Part shown: piece after piece, positions 8,307 through 15,208 of the stretch
How the letters are laid out: every line of letters starts with the position of its first letter
Numbering within the stretch: position 1 is the stretch's first letter
DNA from: Neorhizobium galegae bv. officinalis
Lineage (GTDB): Bacteria > Pseudomonadota > Alphaproteobacteria > Rhizobiales > Rhizobiaceae
Assembly (NCBI GenBank): GCA_000985875.1
Contig: CCRI01000007.1
Span: forward strand, 124,001 to 188,000
Direction: 5' to 3'
Length of the DNA: 64,000 bases
Position numbers and translations under genes: made by a program
The notes under the pieces: model-generated
Seen by the model: only the letters and a program-made list of their open reading frames with translations
Databases searched by the model: none
Told to the model about the DNA's origin: nothing

Positions 8307-9728
8307 CTAATCTTCCCGGAAGGCGCGATTGAAGCTTTCGAGGACGGGAGAGGTGATGTAGTCGATCGCGCGGCGTGACGCGTGGATGATCAGCACTTCT
8401 GCCGGCATGCCGGGATAGAGGCGCACATCAGGGTTTGCCTTGAGCGATGCCGGGTCGAGTTTGGCGCGCGCGACGAAAAACGCACTGTTTGATTTCTCAT
8501 CGACCGACTGGTCCGCGGCGACATACGTGACTGTACCTTCCATCGGCAGGCGGGACCTTTGGTTATAGGCCGTCAGCCGGACCTGGGTATGCGAGCCCAC
8601 GGCGATGCTGTCGATATCGCGAGGGTTGACGCGCATCTCGACCAGCAGCGGCTCGTTTTCCGGAATGATCTCGAGCAACGGCTGGCCCGGCGTGACCGCG
8701 CTGCCGGGGGTACGCAACAGGATGTTGCTGATGATGCCATCCTGCGGAGAGCGGATTTCAAGCCGCCGCAACACGTCCTTGGAAGCAGTGATCTGTTGTT
8801 CGACGTCGGCGAGATCGACGCGTGCGGTGGTGATTTCGCCGGCAATCGTCGACTGGAAGTCGCTTTCGATCCCGGTCATCGCAAGCTGTGCGCCGGCTGC
8901 GGCCTTTTCGGACTGGGCCTTGTTGCCGACGAGTTCGCCCCGTTGCCTCGCGAGATCGCTGAGCCTGGAGTCGATCTCGATGACCTGGGTCCGCGGTACG
9001 GCGCCTATCTTCACCAGTGAGTCCATCGACGCGCGATGTTCCCGGATGAAGCCGATTTGCCGGTCGATCGCCTCGATCTGGATCTCGTATGAGGCTGCCA
9101 GTTCCAGATGTTCCTCGATCGTCTTCCTCTGGACCTCGATGCGTCCGACCTTGGTTTCGCGCCGCCTTTCAAAAAAAATCGTCTCAGCCCTGACGGAGTC
9201 ATCGATCGTGACATCCCAGGCGTCGCCGAAATCGCTTGGAAAACTGATTTGCGGCGCGTCATTCTGTTCGGCTTTCAGTCGAGCCAGTTTGGCGATCAGG
9301 CCAATGCGCCGGGCCTGGAGCGACCGGAGGCTGGAACGGGCGCGCGTATCCTCCAGTTCGACCAGGGGCTGACCGGTGACAACCTTGTCGCCCTCCTGCA
9401 CCAGCAATCGGTTCATCACGCCGCCTTCGAAATGGCTGATGGTTTTTCGTTTCGAATCGACGATCACCGTGCCGTTGGCGACCGTCGCGCTGTTGAGCTC
9501 GACCGAAAACCCCCAGGCAAAAAATCCGCCGAAGGACACCAGGATCGTGGCAAGCCCCGCAATCACGAGGCCGCGCAGCGGTGAACGGTTGTCAAACTGG
9601 TCGGACTCGAGGTTCGATGGGTCGGCATCCGGCAAGGCCGGCTGATATCGCTGAATTTGGCGCTCGGAAAGATCGGCGCGGATCGCGAGCGGCTTTTTCT
9701 CAATCACGAAAGGTTTCTGGCCGGTCAT
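8307..9728 (-). CDS. HlyD/PrsE-type type I secretion membrane-fusion protein
   Basis: 473 residues. A short cytoplasmic N-terminus precedes one membrane helix near residues 53-73 (GLVIAGLATILVSFGGFFAW). Next comes the lipoyl half-motif around GGVMNRLLVQEGDKV, a long alpha-helical hairpin rich in coiled coil (about 140-310), the second half-motif RSPQDGIISNILLRTPGSAV, and a C-terminal beta domain with YPGMPAEVLI. This is the standard adaptor joining an inner-membrane ABC protein to an outer-membrane channel. Its start overlaps the ABC gene stop as ATGA. No TolC-like outer-membrane gene is in the window, so that component must be encoded elsewhere. Confidence 0.95.
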   Translation of the reverse strand: MTGQKPFVIEKKPLAIRADLSERQIQRYQPALPDADPSNLESDQFDNRSPLRGLVIAGLATILVSFGGFFAWGFSVELNSATVANGTVIVDSKRKTISHFEGGVMNRLLVQEGDKVVTGQPLVELEDTRARSSLRSLQARRIGLIAKLARLKAEQNDAPQISFPSDFGDAWDVTIDDSVRAETIFFERRRETKVGRIEVQRKTIEEHLELAASYEIQIEAIDRQIGFIREHRASMDSLVKIGAVPRTQVIEIDSRLSDLARQRGELVGNKAQSEKAAAGAQLAMTGIESDFQSTIAGEITTARVDLADVEQQITASKDVLRRLEIRSPQDGIISNILLRTPGSAVTPGQPLLEIIPENEPLLVEMRVNPRDIDSIAVGSHTQVRLTAYNQRSRLPMEGTVTYVAADQSVDEKSNSAFFVARAKLDPASLKANPDVRLYPGMPAEVLIIHASRRAIDYITSPVLESFNRAFRED

Positions 9729-11485
9729 ATCGCGGCGACCTCCCGGGTTGTTTCGCCCGGCATCGTGGCCGCAACCACGGACGTCCGTGGCCCGAACTGG
9801 GTGATGCGGCCGTTTTCAAGCACGAGCAGCTTGTCGGCGACCTGCATGATGGCCGGCCGGTGAGCGATAATGATGACGATGGCGCCACTTTCGCGGGCGC
9901 GCTCGATCGCGCGGATAAGGGCCCGCTCGCCGATCGCGTCCAGATTTGCGTTCGGTTCGTCGAGCACGATGAGGCGAGGCTGGTCGTAGAGGCAGCGGGC
10001 CAAAGCGATTCGCTGCCGCTGGCCTCCGGAAAGGGTCAGATGTCCGTCGCCGACCGGCGTGTCGTAGCCGAGCGGCAGGCGCCCGACCATTTCATGGATG
10101 TCGGCCAGCCGCGCCGCCTCCAGTACCTTGTATGGATCGCTGTCTGCCATTCGCCCGATGTTTTCCCGAATGGTGCCTTCCAGAAGCGAGACGGATTGCG
10201 GCAGGTATCCAACAACCCGGCCGAATGAACTGCGCTCCCACAGATAGGTATTGTTGCCGTCGAGGAAGACGCCGCCGGATGTCGGGCGCAGAATGCCGAC
10301 CAGCAGGCGCGCAAGGGTCGACTTGCCTGCGGCGGAAGGGCCGATCACACCCAAGACCTCACCCGGAGAAAGGGAGAAGGAAATGCCCTTGATGATCGGC
10401 ACATCCAGCCCGGGGGCTGCGTAAATAAGCTTATCGACCACGATGTCGCCCGACGAATGCGGCGTCGGCATCGTCTGGCGGATCGCAACGTCCGCCGTCA
10501 GCATGGCCTCAAGACGATGCCAGGCCGCTGCCGCCAGCACCCATTGCCGCCAATTGTCGATGAGCGAATCGAAGGGAATCAAGAGGCGCCCAACCAGGAT
10601 GCTCGATGCCATCATCGCGCCGGGCGTGATTTCCTGCTGCAGCACCAGAAATGCACCAGCTGCCAGGGTGATGATCTGGATGCAATAGCGCAGGCTGCGG
10701 GTAATGGACGACATTGCCTTGCTCCTGCTCCCGCTCGTTTCAAAGGCGATGAGGGCCTGGAGTTGCAGGGCTCGCCAACGGGCCGCCAGGGCTGGCAGCA
10801 TGCCCATTGCCTCGATTGCCTCGGCATGTCGCAGCGATGCGCCAATCTTCGACACCGCCTCGATATTCGTCTGGTTGGCCTCCTTGGTGAGCTGGCGTGT
10901 CAAAATGTCCGTAATCAGCCCGCCGCAGAGGAGCAGGGCGGCGGAAACGGCTCCGATAAGACCGAAAAGCGGATGCAAGAGGAAAAGGGCGCCGAGGAAA
11001 ATCGGTGACCATGCCGCATCGAGGGGCGCGCTGACTGCCGACGAGGTCAGGAAAGTTCGCAATTCCGAGATGTCGCGAAGCGACTGAGTCGCACGCGTGA
11101 GGCCCTGGTCGACCGAGGCCTGAACGGCGGCCGCAAGGACAGGCATGTTCAGCCGGCGCACAAGCGCGCCTCCCATGGCCTGGAACGAAAGTGCACGGAT
11201 GAATTCCAGAACACCAAGCACGACCAGGGCGCCCACGGCCAGGATGGTGAGCATTCCAAGCGTGTCCATGCTCTGACTGTTGAGTACCCGGTCATGCACC
11301 TGCAGCATGAACAAAGGCATCGTCAGTTGTAATAAATTGAGGCACACGCTGAGCGCCGCGGCATAAAGCAGCCCTGAGAAAAATACACGCTTTGCTTGTG
11401 CTACCAGCAACCCTGGGCTGGTCTGTTTCAAGCCTCCCCGGATTTTCCCCTTGCCAGTTGTCTCATTTTGAACAGTATCGCGCAT
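9725..11485 (-). CDS. PrsD/PrtD-type type I secretion permease/ATPase
   Basis: 586 residues. The N-terminal half holds about six membrane helices (AALSVCLNLLQLTMPLFMLQV onward), and the HDRVLNSQS region is typical of this family. The ATPase half has Walker A GPSAAGKST near residue 377, signature [13 protein letters not shown], and Walker B LIVLDEPNANLD. There is no N-terminal C39 peptidase domain, so substrates are uncleaved RTX-type proteins and not leader peptides. It is first in the secretion operon and divergent from the MarR-type gene, sharing a 195-base promoter region that holds the palindromic motif at 11641-11657. Confidence 0.95.
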   Translation of the reverse strand: MRDTVQNETTGKGKIRGGLKQTSPGLLVAQAKRVFFSGLLYAAALSVCLNLLQLTMPLFMLQVHDRVLNSQSMDTLGMLTILAVGALVVLGVLEFIRALSFQAMGGALVRRLNMPVLAAAVQASVDQGLTRATQSLRDISELRTFLTSSAVSAPLDAAWSPIFLGALFLLHPLFGLIGAVSAALLLCGGLITDILTRQLTKEANQTNIEAVSKIGASLRHAEAIEAMGMLPALAARWRALQLQALIAFETSGSRSKAMSSITRSLRYCIQIITLAAGAFLVLQQEITPGAMMASSILVGRLLIPFDSLIDNWRQWVLAAAAWHRLEAMLTADVAIRQTMPTPHSSGDIVVDKLIYAAPGLDVPIIKGISFSLSPGEVLGVIGPSAAGKSTLARLLVGILRPTSGGVFLDGNNTYLWERSSFGRVVGYLPQSVSLLEGTIRENIGRMADSDPYKVLEAARLADIHEMVGRLPLGYDTPVGDGHLTLSGGQRQRIALARCLYDQPRLIVLDEPNANLDAIGERALIRAIERARESGAIVIIIAHRPAIMQVADKLLVLENGRITQFGPRTSVVAATMPGETTREVAAI

Positions 11486-11638
11486 GGCAATTTGTCCTGG
11501 TTAACGTTAGATCAATCAGTCGATGGACGTATTTGGTTATAGCGAAACCGAAGGATAGTATTGCTTCCTCCAATCTGGCACATAACGGAGGGCTTATGCA
11601 AGCTCATGGCGATAGGGGGGATTGGGCGTATTTGAATA

Positions 11639-11657
11639 TTACTTCAATTTTTGAAGT
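11639..11657. promoter_or_regulatory. Palindromic operator between secretion operon and MarR gene
   Basis: ACTTCAA-TTT-TTGAAGT (11641-11657) is a perfect inverted repeat with 7-base arms, 24 bases before the MarR-type start codon. A partly overlapping TTGAA element lies at 11632-11636. The 14 bases from ATTACTTC recur at 13548. The position suits autorepression plus control of the divergent secretion genes. Confidence 0.6.
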
Positions 11658-11680
11658 AGTTTCCTGAAACGGAGAGTGGG

Positions 11681-12253
11681 ATGAAAGAAGAAGTTGTGCT
11701 TAATTTGCCTGTAGAGCTGAACGGCGAAGTGACAGTTCAAATGGGCCAGACGGCACAGACAAACCCCAAGCATCCTCAGGATGCCGAGTTTGGGGACCTC
11801 CAGCAGGTGACATATTTCGAGCTCGCTCGCCTCATGGAGCGGGCAAGCCGGCGCTTCTCGGGCCTGATCCGCGCGGAGCTGACCAGGCTTCGGGTCGACG
11901 ATATCGGGCCGGCACAGGCGATGATCCTGCTGGCGATCGGTGATTCGGAGCTTTCGGTCGCCGAGCTTCTGGATCGGGGGCATTATGTCGGCTCCAACGT
12001 TTCCTACTACCTGAAACAGCTTGGTGATGGTGACTACATCGATCGGGTTGCCTCCCAGCGCGACAAGCGGTCCGCCCGCATCAAGTTGACGGAGAAGGGG
12101 CGGCAGCTCAGGGCAAATCTCCGGGACGCAGCGATGGCCTATGAGCGCGCGGTGAATCGTGGCGACCAGGAACAGCGGATGCTTGAAACGGCCTTTCAGA
12201 CACTGCATCAGCTCGAACTGGCCTGGGGTCGTACCCCACGCTACGGCGTTTGA
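11681..12253 (+). CDS. MarR-family winged-helix regulator
   Basis: 190 residues from an ATG preceded by GGAGAG. The DNA-binding part spans about residues 45-150: a helix bundle, then GPAQAMILLAIG, the recognition region LLDRGHYVGSNVSYYLKQL, and the wing DRVASQRDKRSARIKLTEKG, whose DKRS pattern is typical of MarR proteins. The 40-residue N-terminal extension is polar and of unknown role. It is divergent from the type I secretion operon and followed 44 bases later by a GT4 gene. The palindrome just in front of it and its near copies elsewhere in the island suggest that it controls both secretion and glycan genes. The ligand is unknown. Confidence 0.9.
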   Translation: MKEEVVLNLPVELNGEVTVQMGQTAQTNPKHPQDAEFGDLQQVTYFELARLMERASRRFSGLIRAELTRLRVDDIGPAQAMILLAIGDSELSVAELLDRGHYVGSNVSYYLKQLGDGDYIDRVASQRDKRSARIKLTEKGRQLRANLRDAAMAYERAVNRGDQEQRMLETAFQTLHQLELAWGRTPRYGV

Positions 12254-12297
12254 GTGGTGGGTGAGGGCATGCCCCTGGCCGTGGGGGAATAGACGCG

Positions 12298-13545
12298 ATG
12301 CACGTGGCGTTTGTTCATCGGCGAGGTTTCGGTCAGTTCGCTGCCCTGGCGGCCCAACTCGCGCAGATGGGCAATGAGGTCAGCCTCGTCACCGAGACCA
12401 TAGATCAAAAGATCCCTTCCGTTCGCGTCGTCCGACATCGAGCGGAAGCGGGCCCGCGTGCAGATCCGCATATGGCCCGACACATGGGTACTCCTGATCA
12501 CCATGCGCGAATCGGCCATCGCGTTGCCGAGACGCTTGATGCCATGGTGCGGCAGGGGATGGTGCCCGATGTCGTCGTCGGCCATATAGGCTGGGGAAGC
12601 ATGATGTTCCTGAAGGATGTGCTCCCGCGGGTCCCCGCATTGGGGTATTGCGAGTTCTTCTACCGGTCGGAAGGGGCCGATATCGGGTTCTCCCCCGACG
12701 ATCGACCTGATCTGGAGACGCGCAAGAGACTGCGGCTGCGCAATATCGCGCAACTCCTCTCCCTCGAGGCCATCGAGGCCGGCATAAGCCCCACCCAATG
12801 GCAGAGAAGTCTTTATCCCGCCGACGCCCAGGGGCGCATTTCAGTGTGCCACGAGGGGATCGATACGGCGCGGTTTCGACCGGACCCGACAGCTTCGGCC
12901 ACACTTCCGGACGGGCGCGTGCTGAGTGCCGATGGTCCTCCCATCGTCACCTTTGTCGCGCGCGATCTCGAACCGTATCGCGGATTCCCGCAGGTTCTGG
13001 CGGCTGCCGCCAAGGTCGTGCGCCAACGCCCCGATGCTCTGTTCGTGTTCGTCGGAGGAGACGGTGTCAGCTACGGCGTGCCGCCGCCGGGCGGTGGGGC
13101 GTGGAAGGATCATCTCCTCAAGTCGCTGGACATGCCACGGGAGAATATCGTCTTTCCCGGCCCGGTGCCGCATGCGGTCTTGCGGCAGCTCTACCAGATC
13201 TCCTCCGCGCATCTGTACCTGACCTATCCCTTCGTCCTGTCCTGGTCGGTGCTCGAGGCGATGGCCTGTGGCGCGCTGGTCATCGGATCGGATACCGCAC
13301 CCGTTCAGGAGGTCATACGTTCAGGCAAGAATGGCATTTTGGTGCCATTCTTCGATACGGATGCACTTGCCGAGACCATTCTCGGCGCTCTGGCGAATCC
13401 GGAACGTCACTTCGGGATGCGCCTTGCGGCCCGCCGGACAGTCGAGAGGCGTTTTCGGCTGACGGAATGCCTCGATCGTCAGAAAAACATCATTGAAAAA
13501 CTCACCGGAAGGTCGTTCCGAGACGTTAAAGGAATGATAACGTAA
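12298..13545 (+). CDS. GT4-family glycosyltransferase
   Basis: 415 residues. The N-terminus MHVAFVHRRGFGQFAALA is the first Rossmann strand and loop. The linker carries VCHEGIDTARFRP, the usual entry to the second domain, followed by IVTFVARDLEPYRGF, FVFVGGDGVSYG and the donor-site stretch SVLEAMACGALVIGSDTAPVQEV. This is a complete GT-B enzyme of typical length. It follows the MarR-type gene by 44 bases and is probably co-transcribed with it. No membrane segment or signal peptide is visible. Donor and acceptor are unknown. Confidence 0.92.
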   Translation: MHVAFVHRRGFGQFAALAAQLAQMGNEVSLVTETIDQKIPSVRVVRHRAEAGPRADPHMARHMGTPDHHARIGHRVAETLDAMVRQGMVPDVVVGHIGWGSMMFLKDVLPRVPALGYCEFFYRSEGADIGFSPDDRPDLETRKRLRLRNIAQLLSLEAIEAGISPTQWQRSLYPADAQGRISVCHEGIDTARFRPDPTASATLPDGRVLSADGPPIVTFVARDLEPYRGFPQVLAAAAKVVRQRPDALFVFVGGDGVSYGVPPPGGGAWKDHLLKSLDMPRENIVFPGPVPHAVLRQLYQISSAHLYLTYPFVLSWSVLEAMACGALVIGSDTAPVQEVIRSGKNGILVPFFDTDALAETILGALANPERHFGMRLAARRTVERRFRLTECLDRQKNIIEKLTGRSFRDVKGMIT

Positions 13546-13548
13546 TTA

Positions 13549-13567
13549 TTACTTCAATTTTGAAAGT
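13549..13567. promoter_or_regulatory. Candidate MarR-type operator before the 13.7-kb gene
   Basis: ACTTCAATTTTGAAAGT at 13551-13567 is an imperfect palindrome. With its flank it shares the 14-base block ATTACTTCAATTTT and a following TTCC with the site at 11639. It lies 160 bases before the GTG at 13727. Confidence 0.5.
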
Positions 13568-13650
13568 ATATTCCGAAATCATTTCTTTGAATCAGCTAAA
13601 TTTTGTTATTGTGCACTGCAATGTTAGTTGTTAGGCTTCCGATAGAGTGC

Positions 13651-13684
13651 TCCGGATGACTTTGATAAAGTTTGGTTATCCGGA
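13651..13684. promoter_or_regulatory. Inverted repeat in promoter region of the 13.7-kb gene
   Basis: TCCGGAT (13651-13657) and ATCCGGA (13678-13684) are perfect 7-base arms 20 bases apart. Between them lies ACTTT-GAT-AAAGT, another small palindrome. The element ends 42 bases before the start codon and may be a second operator or a hairpin in the leader RNA. Confidence 0.35.
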
Positions 13685-13726
13685 ATATTTGTTCTTTGTT
13701 GCAGGGCAAATCTTCAGGGGCGGTGT

Positions 13727-15208
13727 GTGCTAAATTTGACGTCTTCCGGCATTGGAAAACAACTGGTGACGAGAAAGCTGATCGCGGCATCGGCCCGGGA
13801 TCGGTCCTGCTTCGAAGGAAGTGATGTCGAACATCAGGTCGTTTTCCTCGATGCCGATGGCCTTCCTCCGGTGACATTGCAGAATGCTTTTCCGTTGGTC
13901 GCCATCGCCTATTCGGACGAGGGCGAGGCGGATCTGCAGGCGGGTATGGCGCTGCTTGGGCCGTTGGGCACGGTCCCTGCCGTTCCCATCCGGCGGCTTG
14001 ATCCCGCAAACATGCCGGAAAGCCTCCAGCTTCTGCAGGCGCTGACCGAAGGTAGCGTCGGCCGGCTTGCGCGATACAGTGCCTCGATTACCTCGGAGCT
14101 TGCGATCCTGCGAAGGGAACGAGAAACGCTGCTGGAAAACTACCGGGCGCTCGAAGACGCGTTCCAGGCGCGAAACTGGGAGCCGGTTTCGGAGATCTTC
14201 TCCCACGATCCCTATGCCGATCCAAAGGACGAGGGCATCGGGCCGTTGCTTGCCGCAGCCTTTATCGAGCAGCTTTTACCGGTATCCAGCCTCGGCGTGG
14301 CGGGGTTTGCCCTTCACTTTCACTCGGTGCCCAGAATCAGTGGAGAGCTTGTCGTCGCGTTGAGTTATCTCGAGAGCGGCGAAGGGGTTGCCGAGTGGAC
14401 CGTCCCCTATGCGCAGCTGGTGCCGAACTGGAATTTCTTCTCGCTGCCGCGTGCCTGTGGAGGAGCTGCGCGCACGTTGCGGCTGCGGATCTCGGCGACG
14501 GGGCCGGAAACCGTTGGCCTTTCGCTTGGCTATCCGATCGCCGGCGAACGTTATTCGGCGCGCTCGGAACTTCCGCATCCGGATCTCGACCTGCGTCCGC
14601 TGGCATTCAAGGTGTTTACGGGGTTGCCCGGGGTCAAGCCCACCAGGACCCCCAACATGATAGCGCCGAGCAACCTGCTCGAAGGCCAGTACACTGTCGA
14701 CTATCGTCTGGCGGTCGCAACGCTCAGTCAGATCGCCGACGTGTCGGTTACACCCATCGTCCCGGAATTCCAGACGGTGCGCTTCCTCGAGCACGAGCAT
14801 GCCATCGTCTGCCATCCATTGCCAAGCGGCATATCAGCCGGCGCGGTCAGCCGCGCCGTCGAGGCGGGAACGATATCCTTTTCGGTGAGCGCCTTTATCG
14901 ATCATCCGGAAGGTAAGCCCGCGGCGGTCAGCTTCCTGCTTGCGCCGGCAAATTCGAATGCGCGTTCCGAAGTCGCCGAGATCGCGCGAAAGGGCACGGC
15001 CAGGCCATCGGCATTCTTCAGCGGATGGCGCGAAGTCAGCTCCAGCGAGGTCGTCAATATCAACATTCAGCTGGACGAGCCGGTACGCGGCCCGATGGAT
15101 CTGGTGATCCTCAGCCGCGCAGTGACGGATTCTGTCGACTTCTCCTGGCTTAAAGTGTCCGGCTTCAGAATGGTCAAACAATTTACGGAGGCCGCCGATG
15201 TCCGGTAA
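13727..15208 (+). CDS. Unrecognised polysaccharide-island protein, 493 residues
   Basis: The start is a GTG with AGGGG six bases upstream. I do not recognise a domain with confidence. Residues 1-100 look like a small alpha/beta fold. About 115-150 is a helical coiled-coil stretch (SELAILRRERETLLENYRALEDAF). The remaining 330 residues are beta-rich with short hydrophobic strands (VVALSYLESGEG, LRLRISATGP, VNINIQLDEP), resembling carbohydrate-binding beta sandwiches. There is no signal peptide or membrane helix. The stop overlaps the next gene by 11 bases, so translation with the GT2-GT4 fusion is coupled. It is most likely an accessory protein of the same glycan pathway; an enzyme is not excluded. 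Confidence 0.75.
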   Translation: MLNLTSSGIGKQLVTRKLIAASARDRSCFEGSDVEHQVVFLDADGLPPVTLQNAFPLVAIAYSDEGEADLQAGMALLGPLGTVPAVPIRRLDPANMPESLQLLQALTEGSVGRLARYSASITSELAILRRERETLLENYRALEDAFQARNWEPVSEIFSHDPYADPKDEGIGPLLAAAFIEQLLPVSSLGVAGFALHFHSVPRISGELVVALSYLESGEGVAEWTVPYAQLVPNWNFFSLPRACGGAARTLRLRISATGPETVGLSLGYPIAGERYSARSELPHPDLDLRPLAFKVFTGLPGVKPTRTPNMIAPSNLLEGQYTVDYRLAVATLSQIADVSVTPIVPEFQTVRFLEHEHAIVCHPLPSGISAGAVSRAVEAGTISFSVSAFIDHPEGKPAAVSFLLAPANSNARSEVAEIARKGTARPSAFFSGWREVSSSEVVNINIQLDEPVRGPMDLVILSRAVTDSVDFSWLKVSGFRMVKQFTEAADVR

